This document shows, piece after piece, positions 24,776-36,721 of a stretch of 64,000 nucleotides of DNA. The position numbers and the translations under genes were made by a program. The notes beneath the pieces were generated by a model. That model saw nothing but the letters and a program-made list of their open reading frames with translations. It searched no databases and was not told the DNA's origin. This DNA is from Ophiodon elongatus (taxonomy: Eukaryota > Chordata > Actinopteri > Perciformes > Hexagrammidae), in NCBI GenBank assembly GCA_016806645.1, contig JACSYO010000503.1:984001-1048000 (forward strand), given 5' to 3'. Each line of letters starts with the position of its first letter. Within the stretch, counting starts at the first letter, position 1.

Positions 24776-25318
24776 TCTATTATGATTATATCTATTTTAT
24801 CTTTATACAACCAGGGCTCTTATTTGCAACTAGTGCTCTCTCATCAGTATACATTTCATTCTACCATTGAGCCTATATGAACCTATACATATATGTATAT
24901 AATATCCAGTTGTGGAAAAAACATATTCAGTTTAACTCTGCCTCTGGATTTCTTTATTTTTTAATATAAGGACGCATCACTTCAGTTCTGCTGTCCCAGC
25001 GATACTTTCCCTTCATGCATATGCATACATGTAAAAAAAAAAGCTGTTCACACATGCATACGCAAGAAATTTCTCCAGGAGAAATCCAGCCTGAAGAATC
25101 AGATTTTTAGTTTCCATGACGCTGAAGAAATCAGATTACTGCAGACAAGCCGACAGTAATCTGGTTACTCAAGCACTGATTGTCTGTCATCTTTGTCACC
25201 TGACTGACATCACAGCTTTTTTTGGATAGTGTGAAAACGAGAGTGAGACCTACTGTGGGTACTGAGGCGGAGGTGTCTTAATTTAGCCGAGTTGTCACAC
25301 GTGTTTCAGATCCCTGTT

Positions 25319-25358
25319 GGGGGGGGGGTGGGGGAGTGGTGGGAGGGGGGGGGGGGGC
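25319..25358. repeat. G-rich tract
   Basis: Runs of 9, 5, 4 and 14 G broken by T/A; G-quadruplex capable on the + strand and so in nav2 pre-mRNA. Confidence 0.85.
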
Positions 25359-25513
25359 TGTTCTGAAGTTACACTTGTTTAACAGACTGCAGTTTACAGA
25401 CAGGCCTGACGGTTCTGCAAAATCCAGATAGATTCACGAGGTATCAGTTTCTCAAAAAGAGCGTCTTTTTTATTAGGAATAATGTTTTATGCAACTTCAC
25501 TTCAACCTTTGCG

Positions 25514-25517
<4 letters not shown>

Positions 25518-25545
<28 letters not shown>
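25518..25545. repeat. T28 homopolymer
   Basis: 28 consecutive T, about 500 bp upstream of exon 2. Confidence 0.95.
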
Positions 25546-25548
<3 letters not shown>

Positions 25549-25559
25549 TCACAGGGAAT

Positions 25560-25880
25560 AGAAACTCACTCCTCTTGAGGGGGAGAGTAAAAGAGAGAGT
25601 TTGGCTGGTAATTATGAAGGACGCTATTCAGATTATTCAGATGCTTGCTCTGCCCCCCTCCCTCCATCCCCCCCCAGGCAGTGAAGGGTCTTTTCTGTCC
25701 CCAGAGAGTGATGTCAGCATGGCCCATTGAAAACAGCCGCCGTGCGCTGTGAGATGAATGCCCTGGCTGAGCACAATGGCCCCAATTTGAATACCACGCG
25801 GATATATGCCAGATCGGAGCCCCAACAAAAGAAAGAGGGCTACTCTGCTCCCATTCAACCATGTTGTTATTTTATTAGAG
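25560..25880. promoter_or_regulatory. Candidate conserved non-coding element upstream of exon 2
   Basis: Non-repetitive sequence with GGTAATTATGAAGG, CAGATTATTCAGATGC, CCATTGAAAACAGC and CCCAATTTGAATACC, ending about 170 bp before exon 2. Confidence 0.28.
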
Positions 25881-26046
25881 CCGTAAATTTGCTCCAACCA
25901 TTTATACCTTTTGTAGTTTTCAAGTGTTTATGGAGTTTGAAACGCGTGGACGACCCGACGGGGTTGCCCCTCTATTTCGGAGTGGATTTTGTTTTTTTGC
26001 CGGCTCAAAACTGAACGGCGTGGCTTGTGTTTGTGTCTGACCGCAG

Positions 26047-26164
26047 ATCTACACGGACTGGGCCAACCACTACCTCGCCAAGTCGGGACACAAGCGTCTG
26101 ATCAAGGACCTGCAGACGGACGTCGCAGACGGAGTGCTGCTGGCGGAGATCATACAGGTCGTAG
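26047..26164 (+). CDS. nav2: nav2 exon 2 (CH domain, first part)
   Basis: The acceptor ccgcag precedes ATC TAC ACG at 26047 and the donor gtaagg follows at 26165. Phase is 0 in and 1 out. It encodes IYTDWANHYLAKSGHKRLIK, then DLQTDVADGVLLAEIIQVV (residues 25-63 from start 1b). The W in DWAN and the DGVLL turn are conserved CH-domain positions. This is nearly identical to the mammalian NAV2/NAV3 sequence. The CH domain is the N-terminal module that distinguishes NAV2 and NAV3 from NAV1, and is related to actin-binding domains. Exon 2 is the common acceptor for the alternative first exons. Confidence 0.95.
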
Positions 26165-26894
26165 GTAAGGAGAGAAAAACACACATTTGATTCTAAAAAA
26201 AAAAACACACTCCTCATGTGAAACACGTCATGGGTTACTTTTAAAGGCTTAACTGACCTTTAGCAAACAAGTAGTTGCATAAATATAGAAAATAGAGCTT
26301 TTCTTTTGCACGTTAGACTTGATGTTAGAGAATGAAACCCTTTAACTGCGTTATCTGATGTAATAATGTCCATTTCAGTTTGACTCATGAAAGGGGTTTT
26401 TATACTCTTGCACCACTGAATAGTTTTCCTCAGTCAGGACAAAACCCTGTTTTTCAGGTTTGCTCTGAGGCTCGTGAGTGAGCCTGAAGAAGTTGGATTA
26501 ATTTTAGCTCAACAAACTTTCTTCTCTCATTCAGAAAATCTCACAGGGATCTAGTGTGTTGTGAGATTCATAGAGGGCTGCAGGGATGATGTATTTTTGT
26601 AGGCTGGTAAAAAGATGATCTGCGGCAAACAAAGGTTTATGCTACTTACATGTTTTGTTCAGAAAGATAATCTCCACAAACGAATGCTACTTTTACGTTG
26701 TTGTTTTTTGCGTAAATGCAATCGCATATGAAGTAAAAATCTAACGTTAGGATGTAAACAAACTACACCACGGTCACATGACTTCCCGTCACCACCTCTT
26801 AGCTAAATGTCAGTGTGATGATGTTTTGTAGTCTCATTTAACAACTTAGTAGCAACCCCTTTTTTATGACATGGAAAAGCTTAGTAGGGTACTT

Positions 26895-27055
26895 ACTAAA
26901 GTATTTTATGTGGTAGAACAAAACGTTAAAATCTCTTACGCTTGTGTTAACCACAGACCTGATTTCAGGCCTCTAAACAAAAACACACTAAAAGGAGGGA
27001 ATTTGTTTTCTCATTTCCGTGTTTGAGTACTCATTCCTGCAGCACTCCTTTAGTT
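26895..27055 (+). repeat. Dispersed repeat, family W, copy 2 (partial)
   Basis: AACCACAGACCTGATTTCAG, CCTCTAAACAAAAAC and CTCATTTCCGTGTTTGAGTA align with the second half of the copy at 24475-24775. Confidence 0.55.
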
Positions 27056-28914
27056 TGAATGTCTAACAGAAATATGTCCTGAGATCATACGCAGACAGGA
27101 CCGAAATATAACTACTGTATTAGAACACAAAATGAGGAAATAAGATGTCAGAGAAGCCCATCAAACCCTGTACTGATCTACTGATACATTTCTGAAGGAA
27201 CCTGTAATTCCTCATTTCCACATTGACTAACATGCATTTTAAAAAAAATTGACTCACTTGTGTTTTTAAAATAGTCCTCTAAATGGAATAGAAAAGTTTG
27301 TAATTTTCCAACAGAAGTTAAGCAGGACTACGTGTTCACATGGGAGCAGAAGATGAAGATATTCAGCCTTGTGTGAAAGTGGGCTGTTCCTCTGTGCTGT
27401 TGACCCTCGCCCTCGCCCGTATCATCGTCATCATCAGTCTTGTCATTTCGTCCCGCCGTCCTCAGCCTGTCATTTCACGTGCCGACAGCCTCGAGGCTGA
27501 AGCGGGCCGACACCAGCTGACCGGTGACTCAGCATGTCACTGACTCCGTCTGCTCCCAACTCCCCCCCCCCACACCTCCCCATTCGTCTCTGACCCAGAT
27601 TTACTTCTCGTGCCCCGTGGGGTTTCGTCCTTTTTGGGGCACTCATGAAGTCCAAATGCAAATAAACTTCCTGAGTGCACTTAAAAGGTTTCTGCGTTCC
27701 TGAAATTGTACCTACGTTCCTGCAAAAGCTCTTGTGGTCTAAAAGAAAAACTGCCCTGATCCCCTCGTCCAGTTAATGTGTATTCTTACAACATCAAGCC
27801 TACATGCGATAGCAGCTGACCACTGCTGCTCCGCTCTCATATTAAAACAAGAGGAGCCAGAGCTACACATTCACCTGTTCTGGCTGCTGCCTCCCCTCCA
27901 CTGGGAGGGCGGGTGGGGGGGGTAAACATCACACCACGTAATCGCTGGTGAAACCAGAGCAGCCTGCTGGTGTCGGCACGGCCACACTGGGACCGGATGT
28001 GTTAAGCGATTTGACCAACTCGCACTCAAGGTCAGGCCTCAGGAAGAGGGGCAACTCCGTAGCCTTCTCATGAACTGACCTTGAGGCAACCGTGAGCCAG
28101 ATCGGTGACCTTCAAAGAGATTTTACTTGTGTCCTCAGCTCCCAGTCTTTTGATTTTATTCCTGGGTGCTGGTTCATGAGCTGTTATTCACTTTTCCCTG
28201 CACTAGTCAACTGGGCAAAATGTGTCTGGTTGTTGTTTTTATTTTTTTATTTTGTGTGTCTCAAAATCCCAGAGTAGCTGTCTCTTGTGGGTGTCTGTCA
28301 CCACAGTGTAATTTCTCAGGAAGCACACAAACCACAGCCAGCGGTAGTAGTGTTGAATCATCTAAATGTGTTAACACGTTTGTTTATGCTATTTTTATAA
28401 GTATGGAATGCTATTTGACAGACTTTTGCTAATATTCTCACCTCGATGAAGCTTTCTTCCAGGGCTCATCAAAACCTCTAGAATCTCCTCCACACTATCT
28501 GACTGATGTCGTTTATACAGTATAGTAGTAGCAACAAATATCCATCATCATGTTTTAATTAAGTTGAGCAAAACAATAGAACCCTTCAATTGGCCATCAC
28601 TACACCTCATTATTGGTAATTGGCATCAAGTTAACTTAAGTTAAAGTTTTTTTTGCTGATCTGAATTTAGGGTTTAAGGACAGAGTGTCATGCTGTACAG
28701 ACTGTAAAGCTCCTTTGTAGCAAATGCATATTATATTGGCCTATATTTATATAATTGACTTGGCTTGAACTTTTATTAATTTTTTTCTGCTGTTGCCAAG
28801 TCACTTAAATCTTTCTTTCAAATGTGGCTTTTCAGTAGGAAATCAAATATTCTCTCGAAGATAAAAACCAATAACCTTGTTTACATTACGTGTACAGAAA
28901 GATCCATTTTAAAG

Positions 28915-29168
28915 CAGTGATTTTTCGACAGAGAGTTCCAACCTCAAGGTTTTCTTTTCATGTTTTAATTGGATCGTTTTATCATTTATTCCCCACACTT
29001 TTAAACATTATTAAACTTGAATCATTTGGAATTAAATCAGTAAAAAGAGAACTACTGTTTGCTTGAACCGCTGACAGTACGTGGGCGTGAGGAACCTGTG
29101 ACGAGGGGTCACAAGTCAACACAGCTTTGTTTAATTAGGTCACAATCCAAAATGTTTGGGAACCACTG
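28915..29168 (+). mobile_element. Possible hAT-like non-autonomous element
   Basis: The right end TTTGGGAACCACTG is the reverse complement of the CAGTGGTTCCCAAA end common in vertebrate hAT elements. The left end CAGTGATTTTTCGACAG is a weaker match. No 8-bp target duplication is evident, so limits are approximate. Confidence 0.4.
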
Positions 29169-29393
29169 TCGCAATTGAGTCCAGCGTCTGCAGAACACAT
29201 TAAAAGGGGATTATTGTTTCCCGCCGGTCAGGTGGTGCAGTGCGTGGTCCTGAGGTGGAGCTGCGCTGTGGGCCCCGCTGTGTCTCCTGATGCAGGAGGC
29301 CGTGCTGTCGGCACACAGTGTCAGCTGTGAGCCGCCGATCGTGTCTCAGCTGCTGTGGGCCGGGCCTCTAATAGATGGGAGGAATCCTTAACA

Positions 29394-29394
<1 letters not shown>

Positions 29395-29451
<57 letters not shown>
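29395..29451. repeat. (CA)28 microsatellite
   Basis: Pure CA run 300 bp before exon 3; intronic CA repeats near exons can bind hnRNP L. Confidence 0.95.
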
Positions 29452-29456
<5 letters not shown>

Positions 29457-29751
29457 GCAAAGCACACGCATCTCGTTCGGGCCCCCAGCGGCCTCGTTCC
29501 CATTTGCTGTGACCAGATAGTGTTTCATGTCTCAGCGGGAGGGGAGAGGAGGGGTCACAGTCACCGGCATGAACACCTCTGCTCTCCTCACTCAGCCGGC
29601 GACTGTCCGGGACACACACTCGCACACACTCTCAGGGATCTCCACTGGAATTAAAAGAGAAGGTTACACCAACCGAACACGCCTGCAAACTGCTTTCATT
29701 CTCTCTTCTTTCATCTCTCTGTCTCTGCCTCCTCTCTCTGTCCCTCCCCAG

Positions 29752-29804
29752 CCAACGAGAAGATCGGCGACATCAATGGCTGTCCCAAGAGCCGTTCTCA
29801 GATG
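29752..29804 (+). CDS. nav2: nav2 exon 3 (CH domain, second part)
   Basis: A long CT-rich tract and acceptor ccccag lead into a 53-nt exon with donor gtaagt at 29805. Phase is 1 in and 0 out. The split Ala codon joins exon 2 correctly, giving VVANEKIGDINGCPKSRSQM (residues up to 81). Mammalian NAV2 has ANEKIEDINGCPKNRSQM here, so only two positions differ. The exon supplies the middle helices of the CH domain. Confidence 0.95.
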
Positions 29805-30446
29805 GTAAGTGACCCGCTAAGTTTGTTTACGGCACGGCTTCGTGAGATCTACCTCTGTGTGTGAACACTTCTTAAGATGTCCCATCCCGACCGACTCACG
29901 TGGCCCTCGCTGGGAGCTGCGGCGCGAGAGTCACTGGCGAATAGCTAGTCCATTTATTTTTACTTTTGTGGTCTTGCGGGCTGCCGTCCGTGAAAACCTC
30001 TGGCTCAGACTTCTGGGAGTTGGCGCCCAGTTGAAAGCGTTGCAGGCTTTGGCTTTGGGGCCGGTTTTGCCTCATCTTGTTACACTTGCAAATGGGGAGA
30101 GTGTCTCTCTCTCTCTCTCTCTCATCTCCAGAAGTGAGAGACAGACAGGGAGCATCGGGGCTGATGACAAAGAGAAAATGTTCACAGGCAGTTGTGATGT
30201 GATTTGTTTTGTCCTCAGTGACATTTATATGTGATATGTAAGTGGGATTTCCTTTGTAATGCTGCTGGTGGGATTTCGGTGTTTTCACAGTTTTCTTGTT
30301 TTTTTTCTCTGTGGGAAATGAGCCGACAGTGCCCAGAGCGGGGCTGCCCTCCGCTGAATGTGAAGGGGTCGTAAATTGGGCCAGTGTGCCAGCTGAGGGG
30401 GCTATTTTTGGCCACCAGCCAGACTACTGAAGCCTCTCAAAGCACC

Positions 30447-30477
<31 letters not shown>

Positions 30478-31249
30478 CACGCCCATAGTTAACAACTGAG
30501 GAGGAGGTGGAAGCACAGCTGATCGCTGAACCCTTCCTCTTCATAGCAATCATGGACCCACTATACTATACTTATGAGGACATCCTGATGGATTCTAGTG
30601 CTTTTAGTATTTTAAAGTGCTCTGTTTTCGTGTTTTGATTGTGTGTTCTGTTTCTATGTTCTGCCATGTTATAAATTGTGGTGCCCAGTTAATTATGTCT
30701 TAAAGACCCTCGTGAAATTCTCTACTTTTTGTAGATAATAAAGCCCCTCAATTTAACATAACTGACAATATAGAGCTAAGTTGTGTGCCACGAAGCAAAA
30801 TTCAACATAGTATGTCTCTCAGTGAAGCTAGGTTTCCCCTTTTGGGGTTAACCTGAGATGGTCATCGGCTGACTCTGGGAACTTTGGGTTTTCCCGCCCG
30901 GCTACGAGCAAGTTCATCTGAAAGAATCAGAGATGTTTATCACAAGAATCATCAGAATCATGAATGACGTACTGAATGGAAAATCAGATACTTGAGGACA
31001 TTTTTTTTATTGTGACAGCAAAAACAGAGGTACAATGTTTACAGTATACACACACAATTAGAATAGAATAACAAGCTGAATAAAATCTAAAAATAATTTA
31101 TTAAAGTAAGGCTAATGCTATAATTAAAAGCAGGAATTATTAAATATGTTCGTATAGTGTGAGAAAGTCTTGCTTCTTTGTTTGATTAACTTGTTTCTGT
31201 ATGATGCAGAAAGTTAAAAGTAATCTAAGACTGCCAAAGCAGAGAGGAG

Positions 31250-31470
31250 AAAACTAATAGTTAATGTCCAATAAGGTTTATCTGACCAAATATATCATAA
31301 TTTACTGGGAGCTAATTATCAGCGTGTGGATTATTCTTCTAATAAAAGACAACAGAGGGCATAGTTTTTATTTCCAATTACCATCACGTCGTCTCGTGTT
31401 ATGCTGTTGGGAATTAAATAAATTGTGCACAATTGAAAATGCAGCTTCTAATCGCCATTGCTATATTTAG
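31250..31470. promoter_or_regulatory. Candidate enhancer-like element in intron 3
   Basis: Dense homeodomain-type cores: CATAATTTAC, GCTAATTATCAG, GGATTATTC, TCTAATAAAAG, TTCCAATTACC, GGAATTAAAT, ACAATTG and TCTAATCGCC within 200 bp and no simple repeats. Confidence 0.35.
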
Positions 31471-31924
31471 TTTCATGAACTATCCCAGAGTGAACACGAA
31501 CGAAGTCTTTGGTGTGGACGGGCGTGAACGGATAGGATTGAAAACGATGAGGTAGAGACCCGCGTTCGCTACTTGATTGGTTCTTAGCAGTCACGTCGGG
31601 TCCTTCCCTGATTCGTCACGCCCCTGTCACATGACCCTTTTCCGAAAGAAAACAAACCAGGCCAGGTCTACCAGTGGTCCATTTCAACATGGATGACGAA
31701 TTTCAAGCGTCACTTGCTTTGTTGTCTATTCTAGCAGCTGTTGTGCGGTTAAATTCCGCAATCTGCTTCCTGTTTACAGTCACGTGCACGCACCGTGCAC
31801 GTGAACGGTCATGTGACATGCGTTTTCAAAGGTTGCCATCTGAAACGCCCGTGTGGAGATCGTTTTTGTTTTAAAACAAAAAGGTATTAGTGTGGCTGTA
31901 GCCTAAGTCACATTTTTAAATAGC

Positions 31925-31998
31925 TCCCCTCCATCTCCACTTCCTGTCCCACTATTAGGCCTTTACCCATTAGCGCTGATTACGCCCCCCAGTCGCCC
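31925..31998. promoter_or_regulatory. Candidate short regulatory element in intron 3
   Basis: CTATTAGGCC, CCCATTAGCGCTGATTACG and CCGTAATTGAG in 75 bp. Short, so the call is weak. Confidence 0.22.
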
Positions 31999-32347
31999 GT
32001 AATTGAGTGCTTTGCCCTCTTTGGTCTCAGTGATCTGGGCGTCTCTCTGAGGTTTTGTTATCGACATCCCGTGTTGCCTCTCTCACATCCAGCCCCGCTG
32101 TCAACGGCGAACGCAGCAGCTTCTTTTTTGTCAAAGACATGAAAATTGCAGGATACTTATGAGACAAATCAAGTAGTTCCAAATGTATAATGTCTGTGAC
32201 TGTGTCCCCAATGTTCACAGACGCTGTGTGTGTCAGTCAAGAGGGGAACATTTTTTTATTGTGCACATCCAAGCAATGTGATATTGTTTGTTAGACGGTG
32301 GCTGTCAAAATCTGCTTTTATTTTGCTTGGATAAGCTCAGATGTTGC

Positions 32348-32358
32348 TGTGTGTGTGT

Positions 32359-32403
<45 letters not shown>
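32348..32403. repeat. (GT)n microsatellite
   Basis: GT repeats with one A interruption; inverted partner at 32552-32579. Confidence 0.9.
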
Positions 32404-32405
<2 letters not shown>

Positions 32406-32551
32406 AGTATTTTTGGATCGCTGCGTATATTCTCAATAGGTTTGTTAGCTTTAAAGCAAAATCTGATGCACTCAAGCGGCGCTAAGGGCAGGTGCAACTG
32501 CCGTCATTATGCAAATGTATGCTTTGTGTGTTGTTGTACTGTCAAAAACAA

Positions 32552-32579
32552 ACACACACACACACACACACACACACAG
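32552..32579. repeat. (CA)14 microsatellite
   Basis: Pure CA run, inverted relative to 32348-32403. Confidence 0.9.
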
Positions 32580-32900
32580 GTCGGTCCTGAGAGTTTAGTT
32601 GACAGCTGGGGTGGATGAGTGTGAGAGCCCACTTTTACTGCACTTGATTTCATTGCTTTCAAACCCCCAAAGCTGCTGCCAATTACCACCACTTAACTTA
32701 ACCTCTGTCTCTAAACGAATAAACATGGAAATAAGCTCCATCAGTGGAATAAATGTAGCACTCTCACCTCACTCTCACGCTAGCCGATGATTATGCTGGT
32801 TACCCAGGCCGGAGTGAGAGGCCCGCTTTTACAACTGTCACATCCTCGTTAAACGGACCCCCGTCGTCGGGTCATTCCTTTGCCACCCAGTCAGTCAGGC

Positions 32901-32901
<1 letters not shown>

Positions 32902-32970
<69 letters not shown>
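32902..32970. repeat. (TG)34 microsatellite
   Basis: Pure TG run; inverted partner at 33089-33137. Confidence 0.95.
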
Positions 32971-32971
<1 letters not shown>

Positions 32972-33088
32972 CATTTGCTTGTTTGTTTGTCTGTGTCTGT
33001 CTGTGTGGGTTCAGCCCAGAGCGAGGGTGTTGAGTTGACACTGAGCTGTTAAAACCACACAGGATGCCACGCACACGCAGAGGCACAC

Positions 33089-33094
33089 AAACAA

Positions 33095-33125
<31 letters not shown>

Positions 33126-33137
33126 CACACACACACG
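33089..33137. repeat. (AAAC)n(AC)n microsatellite
   Basis: AAAC units then AC repeats with one G interruption. Confidence 0.9.
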
Positions 33138-33564
33138 CATCCCATGTTAAAGCTTCCGAAATGTACTAGATTCCACCTGCTAGGGCCTGGGAAATGAAAC
33201 AAGCCTTTACTGAGATGTTTTTATGAGCCTGACATGTCGTCATCCTCATGTCATTCAGTGCTATTGAAATCTGGTGATGGATTAAGTTACTTCATTTACT
33301 TCCGATACTATAGAACAACGTTTTGAAGTTAAGCAGAATTTATAGAGACTATTTCATTGGTAGAAAGTATTTCACAGAAATGTGAATTTTATGGAACAAA
33401 TTAAATTAATTTCAATTCCGTTTTATGAGAATTAAAGTGACGGATATAATTTAAAGTCATCATTTTCTGCATGGTTTCAATGAGGTAATCTGGGGGAACC
33501 GACCCTTTTAAATCACATTATCTCATGGCCCCATGCAGATTAAGTTTTGGACACCTATATTTAT

Positions 33565-33770
33565 TTAAAAGGGACATATCGTGCTTATTTTCTGGTTCAT
33601 ACTTGTATTTTGGGTTTCTCATACTGTCTGTCTGAATATACCTATGTTCACCCTCCCTCTGAAACGCTCCATTTAAGCGCCTGTCTCTTTAAAAAAGGCC
33701 CAGTCTGATGAGCCTGCATGTGACATAGGAAGGGGAGCCGAATCTGAATGGCTTGTTTTCTTATCTAGGC
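33565..33770 (+). repeat. Dispersed repeat, family Q, forward copy
   Basis: AAAAGGGACATATCGTGC is followed by CATACTGTCTGTCT, GAAACGCTCC and CTGTCTCTTTAA, matching the reverse copy at 485-722. It abuts a family P copy on its right, as the other copy does on its left. Confidence 0.65.
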
Positions 33771-33819
33771 ACGGATATGTTAATCACGCCCTAAGGCATT
33801 ACCCGGTTTTATCATCTGT

Positions 33820-34090
33820 TTGACTCTAACTGGGACCATAATTTACTAAATGAACATCATGCTGTATTGGAGAAGACTTGAAACTAGCGATTGAGACCAT
33901 AAACCCGTGTTTTCAATGGTTGCTGAGGTGATAAATGAGGTGAGAAGTAGGGCCGTTTTCCCATAGATGTCTATACAATCAGACTTTTTGCGACCAGAGG
34001 AGTCTCCTCCTGACGGCCATTTCAAAAGAATGCAAATTTAAGGCACTTTGCATTGGCTTCACCTTTCAGACCTGGAGGTTACCACCTGGT
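33820..34090 (+). repeat. Dispersed teleost repeat, family P (3' part)
   Basis: Reads ACTTGAAACTAGCGATTGAG, then TCTATACAATCAGAC and CCAGAGGAGTC, and ends near CAGACCTGGAGG. I recognise these as a common fish interspersed repeat. Confidence 0.6.
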
Positions 34091-34685
34091 TTGTAGGCAC
34101 TTCAGATACCCAAATGTATGTGCACAAGCACTGAAGGACTGGGTTATTTATCATATGTCTTCAAGGGTTTCATTCGGGACCTTGATTCTTGGACATACTC
34201 TTGGGCTACATTACTGGTTTATCCTCTCCAATCTGACTATTTTCTAGTGCTGCAAATAAGAGAGGATGAGGTGAAGAGCCACTCAGGGGTTTGATGGACT
34301 TGATGAAAAACCGACTGAGAGGAAACATCAACCGTCACAGAGGAATGTTAAATGAGGATAAATCTCTCCCACTTAATATCAGACTCTTTGCTTAAATTCT
34401 GTGATTGTGTGGAGCATTGTTTTTATATTTTGATGTATTGTTTCACGTTCGGATGCAGTGTCACTTAAAATTGCCACACAGTTTTGACCTGATCAAAACC
34501 CAGTACATAACCTGCATGCACACAGTCTGGACAGACCGGCTGGTAGACGGTTGCTTCTTTGGCGTAGATGAGTGAGTGTGAGCGGTTTTGTAGCTGGCGA
34601 AGCTTACGAAGGTAAGCAGGCTAATACCCAAAATATGTTTTATTAATGATTCAGCGTACTGGTAAATGTTTGATCACAGGGAGCA

Positions 34686-34688
<3 letters not shown>

Positions 34689-34744
<56 letters not shown>
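34689..34744. repeat. (CT)28 microsatellite
   Basis: Pure CT run. Confidence 0.95.
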
Positions 34745-34748
<4 letters not shown>

Positions 34749-34862
34749 TGGAGACAGAGAAATCTCCAACTGCGTCAGCTGGTCAGAACTCGGGTGATCA
34801 CAATCACAGATACTGTTTCTAAGCAACCAAATCTTAATCAAAGGGCACAGACCTTATATTTG

Positions 34863-34948
34863 AATATATATATGTCTAGCCTTATATATATATATGTATA
34901 TATTTATGTATGTATGTATGTATGTATATATATATATATATATATATG

Positions 34949-34998
<50 letters not shown>
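34863..34998. repeat. (AT)n/(TATG)n array
   Basis: AT repeats with TATG units in the middle; can extrude as a cruciform. Confidence 0.9.
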
Positions 34999-35000
<2 letters not shown>

Positions 35001-35867
35001 AGGCTGTGTAGCCCTGGGCAACAAAGAAACAGCACCTAAAGGGGGCTGGACAAAATAACAGAAACACTTGACTGAGCAACGCAGTCCAGTGCAAACAGCC
35101 CTGCAACAAAAGCGACCGCCGCGAAGCGGAGGCTGTGTTCATTTTTAGATGAGCCTCGTGATCACAAGGTGCACGGTAAGGTATTCATGTTTTCCTGTCC
35201 ACCCCCTTGTACATTAACACAGACAAACCGTGCTCGTTTGGTGCACAAGTGAGTCATCTGTTTGCAGTAACAGTTAGTCCATTCATAGGACAGTTTTGTT
35301 AATTATACAGGAAATTATTCCAGAAACCTCAGCCTTGGGGGGGGGGCAACCTTTTTTTAAACTAAAATAAATTCTTCTGAACAAGCAAAGACAACCCAAA
35401 AAGTGTGTTTTAGTCAACAAATTAAAGCAGCTTTGCTTAAATTTTATAATGCAATTTTTTTGCAGTTCATTAGGGAAATGTTCATGTAGCCAGAGGGTTT
35501 TTCTTTGTTTTTCTTTGTCAAAGCAGACCATCAGCCTGAGGATAATAAGCAAAAAATCTAAAACTAACATAACAGTATACTAATGATAATATATTTCATG
35601 AGTAGATAACAACAATAATAAACACGGAAACATGCTAAATTCAATGAGGAAATACAAACTGTGACCCTAACATGATTACACATGGAAAACAAAAATTAAT
35701 TAGCCGAAGCAACGAGACAGAATAGGCTGCCTGACGGTGGCCTGTGGGGTTTTTGCATCATGATGTGTGTATTCTAGCTGCTGGTGCATCATCTTCTATC
35801 AATAAGGAGTGAAAACCAGCACTTCCCTGAGGTGCTGAAAAACCTCTGCATACATTTTTCAGTCAAG

Positions 35868-35878
35868 AGAGAGAGAGC

Positions 35879-35932
<54 letters not shown>
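35868..35932. repeat. (GA)n microsatellite
   Basis: GA repeats with two small breaks. Confidence 0.9.
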
Positions 35933-35933
<1 letters not shown>

Positions 35934-36005
35934 ATTGAGGTAGTTGTCAAAGTTCAGCAGGTGAGCTGGTAGCTGTAATCTGTGAAACCTCCTGAAAGCG
36001 TGAGG

Positions 36006-36053
36006 GTGTGTGTGTGTGTGTGTGTGGGCAGATATTAACACATTTAACATACA

Positions 36054-36088
<35 letters not shown>
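36006..36088. repeat. (GT)11 - spacer - (AC)16 inverted microsatellite pair
   Basis: GT run at 36006-36027 and AC run at 36055-36088, only 27 bp apart and complementary. Confidence 0.9.
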
Positions 36089-36090
<2 letters not shown>

Positions 36091-36410
36091 ACAGCACGTT
36101 GTCTCACAACCATGTTACGTGATCAGAATCCACAAGACCCAGCAGTCAGAGAGTCAAGTGGTAGAGAGCTTTCGGCTATGAAGCCGGTGTCGTCACACCG
36201 ATGGATCAGAGTTGCAGCAGATCGGGCGAGCGTTGGGTTTTTCCTGGAATGTCAGATATCAGCTGATCCTGTGACGATGAGAAAGAAAGGGGTTCCTCCC
36301 TGATCAGAACAGCTTCTGTCTGCACATCTAGAACTTTGGGCTTTTTAAGTATACATTATCCATTTTATTAATTAGCTCAATAATGGCAATATTGAGAAAT
36401 GACATCACCG

Positions 36411-36656
36411 TTTAAAGGTACAGTGTGTAGGATTTGGTAGGATTTGGTAGGATTTGGTAGCATCTGGCGGTGTGGTTGCAGATTGCGACCGCCTGAATTC
36501 CCCCCCGCTCACTTCTTTGCGAGACTGCAGTGGTTTCCAGGTAACGAAAAAAACGGCAAAGGCTAGAGACATTTTTAGGTTTGTCAATTCTGGGCTACGG
36601 TAGAAACGTCGCGGTGCAACACACAACTTGTAATACACCAGAATGACCATTTAAAG
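36411..36656 (+). repeat. Dispersed teleost repeat (TACAGTGTGTAGGATTTGG family)
   Basis: Begins TTTAAAGGTACAGTGTGTAG, an end I know from a very common fish repeat, and finishes at CCATTTAAAG. Close to its left end the 11-mer TAGGATTTGG(T) is present three times in tandem, a small local expansion. Confidence 0.6.
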
Positions 36657-36721
36657 GCAGATGTGAATCCCAGTGCTTCAACTGGTCTTGTATAGTTGTG
36701 GCGTTGTGGTTACAGAACTGC

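Larger units (their letters stand above)
17738..26046 (+). other. nav2: nav2 intron 1 (after exon 1b), 8.3 kb
   Basis: Bounded by donor gtaaga and acceptor ccgcag. It holds a 47-bp tandem duplication (19104-19197), a CpG-dense patch (22735-22865), dispersed repeats at 22032-22300 and 24475-24775, a G-rich tract (25319-25358), a T28 run (25518-25545) and candidate regulatory stretches at 21480-21720 and 25560-25880. No further nav2 exon seen. Confidence 0.75.
26165..29751 (+). other. nav2: nav2 intron 2, 3.6 kb
   Basis: Contains part of a dispersed repeat (26895-27055), a possible hAT-like element (28915-29168) and (CA)n at 29395-29451. It ends in a strong CT-rich tract at exon 3. No exon recognised. 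Confidence 0.8.

Noticed and set aside
31674..31874. 66-aa frame starting MVHFNMDDEFQASL
   Set aside because: Could be a remnant of a transposon reading frame, but too short and without a recognisable motif.
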